Source: DAIDKA01 sp035503515
GTDB taxonomy: Bacteria > Pseudomonadota > Gammaproteobacteria > Steroidobacterales > Steroidobacteraceae
Reading direction: 5' to 3'
NCBI GenBank assembly: GCA_035503515.1
Contig: DATJTJ010000075.1
Location: forward strand, 1-23,333
Length of the DNA: 23,333 nt
A program made the position numbers and the translations under genes. The notes below the pieces were generated by a model, which was not told where the DNA came from, searched no databases, and saw only the letters and a list, made by a program, of their open reading frames with translations. Positions 1 through 8,023 of the stretch are shown piece by piece. Every line of letters starts with the position of its first letter. Positions within the stretch are counted from its first letter, which is position 1.

Positions 1-2
1 AC

Positions 3-539
3 ATCGTGACCATGCAGCGTCACGGCACCTCCTTCAACCTCGATGGGATCTGGAGCGGCAACATGTTCCCCGGCGGCTCCGGCGCCATCCTGCCCAACAC
101 CATCACCTCCAAGCACAACATCCGCTACGTGCCGAACATGACCGGCCCGGACATCGTCAAGAAGCTGCGCGCCTACCTGGACAAGGAGGGCTACAAGGAT
201 GTTCAGATCCACGTGGTCGGCGATGTGCCTTGGGCCAAACAGCGCCATGACACCGAGATCGCCAAGGCGGGCGACCGCACGCTGGAGGCATTCGGTTCGG
301 CACGCCGCTCACCGCCGGTGGAGGGTGAGGCCAGTATCATGGGCGGTTACTGGCCGGCTTATCTGTTCTCGGGTGATCCGATCAGTCTTCCGATCGGCAA
401 TGGAGCGGTGGGATCCGGTGGCGGCGCGCACGCCGCCAACGAGTTCTATGTGATCGAAGGGTCTGGCAAAACATACGGCTATGCCGGCGCGGAGAAGTCC
501 GTGGCGACCACGCTGTACAACTTCGCCGGGCTCAACTGA
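3..539 (+). CDS. M20-family metallopeptidase, C-terminal part (5' end outside window)
   Basis: This is the C-terminal portion of an M20-type zinc peptidase/amidohydrolase. The frame is open to the left edge, so the GTG and ATG codons near the edge are internal. The visible part starts late in the lid/dimerisation domain, seen as the stretch around IRYVPNMTGPDIVKKLRAYL, which matches the usual 'R..PDMT..DIVKKL..HLDK.G' pattern of this family. It then returns to the catalytic domain, ending with GGGAHAANEFYVIEG, where the late conserved His (metal ligand in the family) precedes NE(F/Y). The catalytic HxD and central metal ligands would lie upstream and cannot be checked. The stop is followed by a strong Shine-Dalgarno (AAGGAGAT) for the ABC ATPase 11 bases downstream, so it is probably the preceding gene of the same operon. 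Substrate is unknown; a peptide or N-acyl amino acid is typical. Confidence 0.85.
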   Translation: MVTMQRHGTSFNLDGIWSGNMFPGGSGAILPNTITSKHNIRYVPNMTGPDIVKKLRAYLDKEGYKDVQIHVVGDVPWAKQRHDTEIAKAGDRTLEAFGSARRSPPVEGEASIMGGYWPAYLFSGDPISLPIGNGAVGSGGGAHAANEFYVIEGSGKTYGYAGAEKSVATTLYNFAGLN

Positions 540-550
540 AGGAGATCCCC

Positions 551-1297
551 ATGTCTGTCATATCACTTCGCAACCTGTCGAAGACCTATCAGCTGGGTGA
601 CAATACGGTGCGCGCCCTGCAGGATGTTTCGTTGGACATCGAGCAGGGCGAGTTCGTGACCATCATCGGACCGTCGGGCTCGGGAAAGTCGACGATGATG
701 CACATCCTGGGCTGCCTGGATCGGCCCACCGGCGGGCAGTTCCTGTTCAATCGCCGCGACGTTTCGGCGTTGCCACGCGACGAGCTGGCGACGATACGCA
801 ACAAGCAGATCGGTTTCGTCTTTCAGGGCTTCAACCTTCTGCCGCGCACCACGGCGCTGGAAAACGTCGAGGTGCCCATGCTCTACAGTCATCCGACCGT
901 ATCGGTCGCGGACCGGCACCGCCGTGCGATGGCTGCGCTCGACGCCATGGGGTTGGCACAGCGGGCGGACCATCATCCCAGCCAGTTGTCCGGAGGGCAG
1001 CAGCAGCGCGTGGCGATCGCACGCGCCTTGGTGAACGAACCGAGCCTGATTCTGGCGGACGAGCCCACCGGCAATCTCGACACGAAGACCAGCATCGAGG
1101 TCATGACGTTGCTGCAGCAACTGCGCGAGCGAAGCAGCATCACCGTGGTGCTGATCACGCACGACATGGACGTGGCACGCTATGGGACCCGCACGGTGTC
1201 GATCAGGGACGGGCAGATCGTCAGCGACAAGCCCAATACGCCGCTGCACACCGCTCATGAAACCGTCGAACTGCGCAGTGTAGCGAACGGGTCCTGA
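551..1297 (+). CDS. ABC transporter ATP-binding protein, MacB/LolD type
   Basis: This 248-residue cytoplasmic ATPase drives the MacB-type permeases encoded just downstream. Visible motifs are Walker A GPSGSGKST (about residues 40-48), the Q-loop FVFQGFNLLPRTTALENV (near 92), signature LSGGQQQRV (about 145), Walker B LILADEPTGNLD (about 167) and the H-loop LITHD (about 201). The FQGFNLLPRTTALENVEVP stretch is typical of the LolD/MacB/FtsE group that acts on substrates in the inner membrane or periplasm rather than transporting them across a channel. Length is that of a free-standing LolD-like subunit; it is not fused to a permease as in MacB proper. The ATG has a good Shine-Dalgarno (AAGGAGAT). 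It ends two bases before the ATG of the first permease, so the genes are surely co-transcribed. Only one ATPase is present for three permeases. Confidence 0.96.
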   Translation: MSVISLRNLSKTYQLGDNTVRALQDVSLDIEQGEFVTIIGPSGSGKSTMMHILGCLDRPTGGQFLFNRRDVSALPRDELATIRNKQIGFVFQGFNLLPRTTALENVEVPMLYSHPTVSVADRHRRAMAALDAMGLAQRADHHPSQLSGGQQQRVAIARALVNEPSLILADEPTGNLDTKTSIEVMTLLQQLRERSSITVVLITHDMDVARYGTRTVSIRDGQIVSDKPNTPLHTAHETVELRSVANGS

Positions 1298-1299
1298 CC

Positions 1300-2925
1300 A
1301 TGATCCCGGTCCAGCAATGCCTGCCAATGGCCCTGGGTGCGTTGAAGCGGAACCGCCTGCAGACGGCCCTGGCCATCATCGGCATGGGGGTCGGAGTTGG
1401 TGCGCTCGTGACCAGTGTAGCGCTGGGACGCGGCGCGCAGCAGGCCATCGATGACCAGCTGCGGGCGGCCGGCGCCAACGTCATCGTGGTGACGGCGGGG
1501 AACTATCTGCAGGGCGGCGGCAATGTGGGAACGCACGAAGGCGGTGGCGAGCTCAACGGCGTACCCACGGGCGCGAAATCAGGCGAGGATGCCACCGATC
1601 ACAACGGCGCGCTGCTGCCGCAGCAACTGCAGCTGAACCGCCCGCCGACGCAATCCTGGGACGGGATGCTGCCAACCTCCGATCGGGATTTCGAGCGCCC
1701 GCCGCCGCGGATGCAGCGCCTGGATCTCGCCTGGGGCGCCGGCGGCGGCCTGCTCAAGGTGCATGAGGAGGATGACCCGTTCGCCGTGCACGATCATCCG
1801 ACGGCGGCGCAGCGGCTGGGTGATTCCATGGCTGGGCTCGGTGCGGCCGCAACCCTGACGCGCAAGGACGCCGAGGCCATCCGCGCCATGTCGGGCGTGC
1901 AGTACGTGGCTTCCAGCATTCAGGAGGACCAGCGGTTGAAGGTGGATAACGGCGATACCTGGTTCACCTACATGCGCGGCACCGACGATACGCTGCCGCT
2001 GATAAGGACCGGGTGGGTATTTCCGTATGGGGCATTCTTCACCCCCGATGACGTGAAGGCCGCGCGCCAGGTGATAGTGCTGGGTCGAGTGGCGAGCGAC
2101 CACCTGTTCGGCCACGACGTTAACCCTGTGGGTCACACGGTTGTGCTGTGGAATCAGAAATTCAAGGTCGTCGGGATGGTGAGCAGCCGTAGCTGGGCAG
2201 CGCAGCCCACCCCGGGCGACCATGAATTCGATGCCTTCTACCTGCCGGTCACCACCGTCCAGAAGCTGCTGGATCTCGGCAAACTGAACACCATCACGGT
2301 GACCACCTATTCGGTGGGAGAGACCAGTCTGATCTCGCGCGAGATCGTGGACCTGCTGCGGGCCCGCCACAAGATCAGCAGCCGCATGCCGGATGACTTC
2401 ACGGTGCGCACCGAAGCCCAGCTGGCGATCGGACATGGCCTGCCGCCGACACTGGCGCGCGTATTGGGTGGCAACATGGAGGGCGTCGATCGGGTCACCA
2501 TTGGACGCATCGCCGACTCCCTGAAGCGTGCCAACAACACCATGCTGAGTCTGCTGGCGGGCGTGGCCGCCGTATCCCTGCTGGTGGGCGGCATCGGCAT
2601 CATGAACATCCTGCTGCTGTCGGTGACCGAACGCACGCGCGAGATCGGCCTGCGCATGGCCCTGGGCGCACGCCGCACCGATGTCATTTCCCAGTTCGTG
2701 GCGGAGGCCGTCCTGCTGTCGGTCATCGGCGGCCTGGTGGGCACGGCGGCCGGGGCGCTGGCATCCGGCAGTCTGCAGAAGTTCTTCCAATATTCCATCG
2801 ACATCTCGCTGCTCTCCAGCGTGCTTGCCATTGTCGTGGCCGCGGTGCTGGGAATCATTTTCGGCGTTTACCCGGCGCAGCGCGCCGCCGGCCTGGACCC
2901 CATCGAGGCATTGCATCATGAATAG
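1300..2925 (+). CDS. ABC transporter permease 1, MacB/FtsX type, with enlarged periplasmic domain
   Basis: Inner-membrane permease of 541 residues with the MacB topology: one N-terminal membrane helix (about residues 22-43), a large periplasmic domain, and three C-terminal helices. The C-terminal FtsX domain shows LLVGGIGIMNILLLSVTERT (from about 427) and REIGLRMALGAR, the coupling region conserved across the family. It is about 60 to 90 residues longer than the two sister permeases at 3388 and 4877. The extra length is a Gly/Pro/His/Asp-rich segment at about residues 70-180 with low-complexity character. Like its sisters, it carries an added segment of about 40 residues between FTVRTEAQ (about 367) and the second membrane helix. 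No adaptor of the MacA type is seen in the window. Substrate unknown; export or mechanotransmission across the periplasm is the family role. Confidence 0.93.
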   Translation: MIPVQQCLPMALGALKRNRLQTALAIIGMGVGVGALVTSVALGRGAQQAIDDQLRAAGANVIVVTAGNYLQGGGNVGTHEGGGELNGVPTGAKSGEDATDHNGALLPQQLQLNRPPTQSWDGMLPTSDRDFERPPPRMQRLDLAWGAGGGLLKVHEEDDPFAVHDHPTAAQRLGDSMAGLGAAATLTRKDAEAIRAMSGVQYVASSIQEDQRLKVDNGDTWFTYMRGTDDTLPLIRTGWVFPYGAFFTPDDVKAARQVIVLGRVASDHLFGHDVNPVGHTVVLWNQKFKVVGMVSSRSWAAQPTPGDHEFDAFYLPVTTVQKLLDLGKLNTITVTTYSVGETSLISREIVDLLRARHKISSRMPDDFTVRTEAQLAIGHGLPPTLARVLGGNMEGVDRVTIGRIADSLKRANNTMLSLLAGVAAVSLLVGGIGIMNILLLSVTERTREIGLRMALGARRTDVISQFVAEAVLLSVIGGLVGTAAGALASGSLQKFFQYSIDISLLSSVLAIVVAAVLGIIFGVYPAQRAAGLDPIEALHHE

Positions 2926-3391
2926 CAAATCCTGCCTGGCGCTCGCGATATCACTGCTGGCCCTGGGGGCAGATACGGCACTGGCACATGAAGGGCACGA
3001 CGAGCATGCCGCGCACTTCGATGCCCCTCAACACGGAGGAGTGGTGCTTGAGTTCCATGACGAACTGCACTACGAGGTCGTGGTCGCTCAGGGCGGTCAG
3101 GAACTGCAGGTGTGGCTGGGCGACGCACATCGCCGGCCACTGGCCGCTTCCGAGGTCACCGACCTCGTGGCCGAGATCGGTCATGCGGACAAGCGGGTAG
3201 AACCGGTCGATATGCACATCAGCAAGGATGGCAACTACTGGACCGGCACCGCGCACCTCAAGGATCCCACCGACTTGGTGCGCATCGGGTTCACCTACCA
3301 CTTGATGACGGCGACCAGCGCCACCCCGTACGACACGTTCCTCCATCCGCCGCACGCACCACACGCCTCGCATGCGGGCGCTCACCCGTGA
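2918..3391 (+). CDS. His-rich exported protein of unknown function
   Basis: A 157-residue protein starting at ATG 2918, inside the last codons of permease 1 (8-base overlap) and ending in a GTGA overlap with permease 2. Residues 1-22 form a clear signal peptide ending in ALA, and the mature N-terminus is AHEGHDEHAAHFDAPQHGG, an obvious metal-binding-like stretch. A second His cluster (HPPHAPHASHAGAHP) forms the extreme C-terminus. The middle (VVLEFHDELHYEVVV, ELQVWLGDAHRRPL) looks like a small beta-rich domain similar in style to His-rich domains found next to metal-efflux adaptors. I do not recognise a named family. Its position wedged between two permeases with overlaps on both sides implies stoichiometric co-expression and a periplasmic job with the transporter, perhaps binding a transition metal or a metal-carrying substrate. 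That role is inference. Confidence 0.82.
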   Translation: MNSKSCLALAISLLALGADTALAHEGHDEHAAHFDAPQHGGVVLEFHDELHYEVVVAQGGQELQVWLGDAHRRPLAASEVTDLVAEIGHADKRVEPVDMHISKDGNYWTGTAHLKDPTDLVRIGFTYHLMTATSATPYDTFLHPPHAPHASHAGAHP

Positions 3392-4827
3392 GCGTCAATC
3401 TCCCGGGCTCGGTCAGGTCGCTGATGCGCAATCGTCTGCAGGCATCCCTGACTCTGGTCGGCATGAGCGTCGGAGTGGCGATGGTGGTGATCGTCTCCGG
3501 CCTGGGGCTGGGCGCGCACCGCAAGATCGAGGCCCAGCTGCAAAGCGCCGGCCCCACGCTGATCACCATCCGCTCAGGCAATTTCACGCCGGCGGGGGCC
3601 TCCAGCAGCGGTCAGGAGGACGGTAGCGGCGGCGAAGTCGGCCAGGGCGGCGGCGCCCTGGCCATCGGCGATGGCGCCACTGCGTCGGATATCAACGGCA
3701 ACAACCCCAACGTCCAGGCGGCCCGGTCGGTGGTGAGGAAGAACCGCTTCCACACACCGGCGACCCCGCTCGGGGACCCCGAACTTGCGATGTTGAACGA
3801 TCTCCGCGACGTGACCGCCGTGGCTGCCTCCATGGATGGCAACGTCAGCCTCGCGGAGGACGCAGGCACACTGATGAATGTGGTGCATCTCACCGGATTC
3901 CAGACCGCGTGGCCGGAGATGCAGGGCTGGAAGCTGGTCAGCGGCCGCTGGATCACCCCCGCCGAGCACAGCGCGGGCGCTGCGGTTGCGCTGTTGTCCG
4001 ACGGCGCGGCGGCGCGGCTGTGGCCCGCGGCGGCAGTGCCGGTCGGGCAGATGCTGAAGTTCAAGGGCCATGCCGTGGAGATCGTGGGCACATTCACGGG
4101 AGCGGCGCAGGACGCGCACGGCATCATTCCCCAGGTATATACGGACCTGCCTCAGGCCCGGACCTTGCTGGGACGGTCCGACTATGACTCGGTCGTGGTG
4201 CGCGCCAGCGCGGTGGATCTGATGTCACCCCTGGCGGCGCAGATCACCGCCCGGCTGCGCCACCTGCACGGCCTGCCGGCCGACACCTTCGACGACTTCC
4301 GGGTGCAGACCCAGTCTGCCGCAGCCATGAGGGGCCTTGGGATGAGCCCGGGCATGGTGCGTTCGGTGCGCTCCAACATCTTCAATCTGGACCAGACATC
4401 CTACGAGCAGATGGCGCGCAGCCTGCGCAAGTCCGGCCGCACCTTCAGCCTGCTGCTGGCGGGGGGCGCTGCGGTATCGCTGCTGGTGGGCGGCATCGGC
4501 ATCATGAACATCATGCTGGTGTCGGTCACCGCACGCACCCGGGAGATCGGCCTGCGCATGGCCGTAGGCGCGCGCACCCGGGACGTGCTGCTCCAGTTCC
4601 TGACGGAGGCCATCCTGCTGGCGGCGCTCGGCGGTCTGCTGGGCGTACTGATCGGCGCCGCCGGCCTCACGACCGTGAGCCATACGCTCCACTGGGCCAC
4701 CGCGATCTCGCCCACGATGCTGGCGCTCGCACTGCTGATGGCAGCTATTACGGGCGTGCTATTCGGCTACGGACCTGCGCGCCGGGCAGCCATTCTCGAT
4801 CCAGTCATCGCGCTGCGTGCCGAGTAG
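3388..4827 (+). CDS. ABC transporter permease 2, MacB/FtsX type
   Basis: A 479-residue MacB-type permease. The start is taken as GTG 3388, which overlaps the stop of the His-rich gene as GTGA; the frame is open further upstream, but there it lies inside that gene and the N-terminal helix region begins right after this GTG (SVRSLMRNRLQASLTLVGMS). Layout: N-terminal helix (about residues 17-40), periplasmic domain with a Gly/Ser-rich linker at about 66-100, then three C-terminal helices with LLVGGIGIMNIMLVSVTART (from about 364) and REIGLRMAVGART. The added segment before the second helix is present here too (FRVQTQSAAAMRGLGMSPG...). Spacing and sequence mark it as a paralogue of the permeases on either side, sharing the single ATPase at 551. 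It probably pairs with one of them as a heterodimer; the pairing cannot be decided from sequence alone. Confidence 0.92.
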   Translation: MSVNLPGSVRSLMRNRLQASLTLVGMSVGVAMVVIVSGLGLGAHRKIEAQLQSAGPTLITIRSGNFTPAGASSSGQEDGSGGEVGQGGGALAIGDGATASDINGNNPNVQAARSVVRKNRFHTPATPLGDPELAMLNDLRDVTAVAASMDGNVSLAEDAGTLMNVVHLTGFQTAWPEMQGWKLVSGRWITPAEHSAGAAVALLSDGAAARLWPAAAVPVGQMLKFKGHAVEIVGTFTGAAQDAHGIIPQVYTDLPQARTLLGRSDYDSVVVRASAVDLMSPLAAQITARLRHLHGLPADTFDDFRVQTQSAAAMRGLGMSPGMVRSVRSNIFNLDQTSYEQMARSLRKSGRTFSLLLAGGAAVSLLVGGIGIMNIMLVSVTARTREIGLRMAVGARTRDVLLQFLTEAILLAALGGLLGVLIGAAGLTTVSHTLHWATAISPTMLALALLMAAITGVLFGYGPARRAAILDPVIALRAE

Positions 4828-4876
4828 ACCCCGTCACTTATGACCCTACGACCGAATCTTTTGCTGGAGGCCGTCC

Positions 4877-6226
4877 ATGATAGCCCTGCTGCCCACCAAC
4901 ATCAGCCTGGCGCTGCGCTCGCTGAACCGCAACCGCCTGCGCACCGCGCTCACCATGCTGGGAATCATCATCGGGGTCGCGGCGGTGCTCACCATGGTTG
5001 CTCTCGGCGGTGGCGCGCGCGCCGCGGTGCAGAACAACGTGCAGAGTGCGGGTACCAATCTGGTGTTCGTCAAGGCCGGTAACTACACCCGCGGCGGCGA
5101 GAGCGTCGGCATCGCCACCGGGCTCGGGGCCGCAACGACGCTGGTTCCCGCGGACGCCAATGCCATTCGCGACAACATCATCGGCATCATCAACCTCTCG
5201 CCGCAGGTGGACACACGCACCTTCGTCGGCGTCGGCGACACGCGGGAATTCACACCGGTGCATGGCGTCGACGCGGCATTTGCGGACATGTATGCCTGGG
5301 AGTTCAAGCCGGGACGCATGTTCACGCCCCAGGAAGTGCAGTCCGCAGCGAGCGTCGCCGTGCTCGGCCAGGCGCTGGCGCAGAAGCTGTTCGCCAACGG
5401 CACCAATCCCGTCGGCAGCGCGGTGACATTGCGCGGCGCCGCCTACACCGTGATCGGCGTCACCACCGGCAGCGGCGAAGAGCAGACCAAGGAGCTGTTC
5501 ATTCCCTGGACCACACTGCAGAACAGCCTGCAGATCAAGCACCTGGACGGCATCACGGTGGCGGCCAAGCGCGCCGGTGACGCTTCGCGCATCGCCGATC
5601 AGGTCAAGATGCTGCTGCGGCAGCGCCACGGCATCAAGGTCACCGATGCCACGACGTACATGGCCGCGGCCGGCAATGCCGGAGGTACCCCGGACGATTT
5701 CACGGTGCAGACGCAGGCCGCGCAGGCCATCACCAAGGGCCTCTATACCCCCGCCGCCGCTTTTGCCCTGGCCAACATGCCGCGACTCGATGAGGTGACC
5801 CTGGACTCGATGACCAACACCCTGGACCATGCCAGCGGCACCATGACCGCGTTGCTCGCGGCCATCGCGGGGGTTTCGCTGGTGATCGGCGGCATCGGCA
5901 TCATGAACATCATGCTGGTGTCGGTCAATGAGCGCACGCGTGAGATCGGCCTGCGCATGGCGACCGGTGCACGGGGCCTGGACATCGCGCTGCAGTTCCT
6001 CGTGGAGGCGGTGATGCTCAGCGCCATCGGCGGCGTGATCGGGCTGCTGCTCGGGCTGATCTCCGCGCGACTGGTGGGCTGGACGCTCGGCTGGCCGACG
6101 ACAGTATCGCTGAGCGTGATGGCGCTCGCGTTTGGAATCGCGGCCCTCGTGGGCCTGGTGTTCGGCGGCTATCCCGCGCGCCGGGCCTCGCTGCTCGATC
6201 CGATTCAGGCGCTGCGGGTGGAGTAG
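4877..6226 (+). CDS. ABC transporter permease 3, MacB/FtsX type
   Basis: A 449-residue MacB-type permease, the shortest of the three and the closest to a standard MacB permease. The ATG is preceded by GGAGG at a good distance. An N-terminal helix (LTMLGIIIGVAAVLTMVALG, about residues 26-45) is followed by the periplasmic domain, then IGGIGIMNIMLVSVNERT (from about 337), REIGLRMATGARG, and the last two helices. The added segment between FTVQTQAAQ and the second helix (KGLYTPAAAFALANMPRLDE) matches the position of similar segments in permeases 1 and 2, showing the three share a common specialised ancestor. It sits 49 bases after permease 2, the largest gap within this operon, so a secondary level of expression is possible, but no terminator or convincing promoter is seen in the gap. 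Confidence 0.93.
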   Translation: MIALLPTNISLALRSLNRNRLRTALTMLGIIIGVAAVLTMVALGGGARAAVQNNVQSAGTNLVFVKAGNYTRGGESVGIATGLGAATTLVPADANAIRDNIIGIINLSPQVDTRTFVGVGDTREFTPVHGVDAAFADMYAWEFKPGRMFTPQEVQSAASVAVLGQALAQKLFANGTNPVGSAVTLRGAAYTVIGVTTGSGEEQTKELFIPWTTLQNSLQIKHLDGITVAAKRAGDASRIADQVKMLLRQRHGIKVTDATTYMAAAGNAGGTPDDFTVQTQAAQAITKGLYTPAAAFALANMPRLDEVTLDSMTNTLDHASGTMTALLAAIAGVSLVIGGIGIMNIMLVSVNERTREIGLRMATGARGLDIALQFLVEAVMLSAIGGVIGLLLGLISARLVGWTLGWPTTVSLSVMALAFGIAALVGLVFGGYPARRASLLDPIQALRVE

Positions 6227-6232
6227 GACCCA

Positions 6233-7567
6233 ATGCGCTGCCAGTTCGGCCGGCTGCGGTTCTACGGTGCGGCGGCTGCCATGATCATCGCCTGCAATGC
6301 CACGGCGGAAACCACGGATGCATCAGATCCCGTCGCGCGCCTTGGCCGATCCTTCGTGTCACTGGCCCTGCAGTTGGGGCAGGTTCCGGGTCACGAGGTC
6401 GAGGTCGATTCCTACTTCGGACCCCCGGCTCTGGCACCCGCCCCAACCGCGCCGCCGCAGACGCTTGCGCAATTGTCCGAGGCGGCGCACGTCCTGCAGG
6501 CGGACATCGGTCGGGAGCAGCAGGCAGCAGCCAGCGAGCGTGGCGAACGCCTGCTGGGACAGGCGAGCAGTCTCGCCTCCCTCATTGATGGCCTGCTGCA
6601 GCCGCATCTGAGCTTCGCGCGGGAAGCCTCCGCGGTCTATGCCATGAGCGTGCCCGCGGTCGACCCACGCACGACGCGGCGCACGTTGCGCGCGCTCGAT
6701 GCTTTGCTGCCCGGTACCGGCGCCATAGCCGAGCGGCTCGCGACTTTTCAGGTCCGCTTCGTGATAGCGCCGGAACGTCGCAGAGCGGTGTTCGAGCGCG
6801 CCCTGCAGGGATGCCGCGAGCGCACGCTGCGCCATTGGGATCTTCCGGCCGGCGAGCGGCTGGATGTCGAATGGACCGACAGCGTGCCGGCCGCCTGGCA
6901 GCGCTACCGCGGCGGCGGCCGCAGCACACTGCAGATCAATACCCAAGCAGTGGCGCTCGTCGGGCAGGCCCTCGATGTGGCCTGTCATGAGGCCTATCCC
7001 GGGCATCATGCGCAGTTCCTGATGCTGGAGCAAAAAGCAGGCTCCAGGGGACTGGCGGTGGAGGATACGATCGCACTGCTGCACTCGCCGGCTTCCGTCC
7101 TGCGTGAAGGTGCCGCGAATTTCGGCATCGATCTGGCATTCCCGCTCGCCGAGCGTGTCGCATTCGACCGCCAGGTGCTGTTTCCGCTCGCCGGCATCGA
7201 TCCGGCGCTGGCGCAGCGCTACGAACAGGTCAATGCCCTGGTGGCGGATCTGTCCGTCGCCGCCGTGCCCATACTCGCCGCTTACCGCGATGGACGGCTG
7301 CCGTCCGCCGTGGCGGCGGCAGAACTGGAGGATTCGGCACTCATCGGCAGTCCGCAGGCCCTGCTGCGATTTCTCGATGACGAGGGCGCCTACACGCTGG
7401 GCTATACCGCGGCACGGGACCGGGTCCGTCGTTACGTGGAACGGCACAGCGCCTGCACCGGCCAGGATCCCTGGCGGGTCCTGGCGGATGTGGTGTCCAC
7501 GCCGCAGGTGGCGGTGCTGGACCAGGAGGCCGCGCAGTGCGCGGCGCACCCGGACGGGACGGGCTGA
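6233..7567 (+). CDS. DUF885-family protein, probable lipoprotein with HExxPGHH motif
   Basis: A 444-residue exported protein of the DUF885 family. The motif HEAYPGHHAQF (from about residue 252) is the family hallmark and resembles a zinc-peptidase HExxH-type site with an inserted PG; several DUF885 proteins are therefore thought to be metallopeptidases, but the reaction here is unproven. The N-terminus has basic residues, a hydrophobic core and IIAC at 18-21, a good lipobox, so it is likely a lipoprotein with Cys21 acylated. A second family-typical segment is TLQINTQAVALVGQALDVAC just before the motif. It starts six bases after permease 3, which puts it in the same operon. Together with the M20 peptidase at the operon's visible start, it gives the transporter two peptidase-like partners, hinting at a peptide or modified amino acid as the substrate (inference). 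Confidence 0.85.
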   Translation: MRCQFGRLRFYGAAAAMIIACNATAETTDASDPVARLGRSFVSLALQLGQVPGHEVEVDSYFGPPALAPAPTAPPQTLAQLSEAAHVLQADIGREQQAAASERGERLLGQASSLASLIDGLLQPHLSFAREASAVYAMSVPAVDPRTTRRTLRALDALLPGTGAIAERLATFQVRFVIAPERRRAVFERALQGCRERTLRHWDLPAGERLDVEWTDSVPAAWQRYRGGGRSTLQINTQAVALVGQALDVACHEAYPGHHAQFLMLEQKAGSRGLAVEDTIALLHSPASVLREGAANFGIDLAFPLAERVAFDRQVLFPLAGIDPALAQRYEQVNALVADLSVAAVPILAAYRDGRLPSAVAAAELEDSALIGSPQALLRFLDDEGAYTLGYTAARDRVRRYVERHSACTGQDPWRVLADVVSTPQVAVLDQEAAQCAAHPDGTG

Positions 7568-7584
7568 CACAGGAGAGACCCGAC

Positions 7585-8022
7585 ATGCGTACCCAGCTTG
7601 CGCTGCTGCTTGTGCTGTGTGGGGTCGTGGCTGCTGTCACGCCGGCGCGTGGCAAGGCCACTGCGGAGCCGACCATAAGCGCATTCACGACCGATCACCA
7701 CTATCGGATCGATGTGGTCGCAGTGCCGAATCCCATTCCCATGGCGACGTACTTCACGCTGCAGCTGGCGGTCTACGATGGCCACGCTGCGGTACGGCCG
7801 CTCAGCGACGTGAGCATCCAGGTCTCCGTCGGGATGATGCACGGCGGACACGAATTCATGCATGGCATGCAGAGCTCGCCGACGGTTGAGAAGCATCAAG
7901 GACGTTTCATCGTGAAAGGCATGATGTTCCACATGCAGGGGCCCTGGACGATGCGGGTGCGGGTGCGCGAAGGGACGCGCCGCGCAACTGCCGACGTCCC
8001 GCTGCAGTGCTGCGGCCGCTGA
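7585..8022 (+). CDS. Exported Met/His-rich YtkA/FixH-like protein
   Basis: A 145-residue protein. The start is ATG 7585, preceded by AGGAGAG; the frame is open slightly upstream but that part overlaps the DUF885 gene. Residues 1-23 form a signal peptide. The mature part has the beta-sandwich pattern of the YtkA/FixH-like domain: YFTLQLAVYDG, VSIQVSVGMMHGGHEF, GRFIVKGMMFHMQGPWTMRVRV. The segment GMMHGGHEFMHGM and the later GMMFHM place Met and His where related periplasmic proteins bind copper, so a copper- or haem-related role is reasonable. It ends with a vicinal Cys pair (CCGR). Its stop is one base before the ATG of the di-haem peroxidase gene, a tight pairing that suggests the two proteins act together, as partner, metal donor or substrate. 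Family assignment is by pattern only. Confidence 0.8.
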   Translation: MRTQLALLLVLCGVVAAVTPARGKATAEPTISAFTTDHHYRIDVVAVPNPIPMATYFTLQLAVYDGHAAVRPLSDVSIQVSVGMMHGGHEFMHGMQSSPTVEKHQGRFIVKGMMFHMQGPWTMRVRVREGTRRATADVPLQCCGR

Positions 8023-8023
8023 C

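Noticed and set aside
551..6226. A classical MacAB-TolC macrolide exporter
   Set aside because: The ATPase is separate, there are three permeases, and no MacA adaptor or TolC is present in the window.
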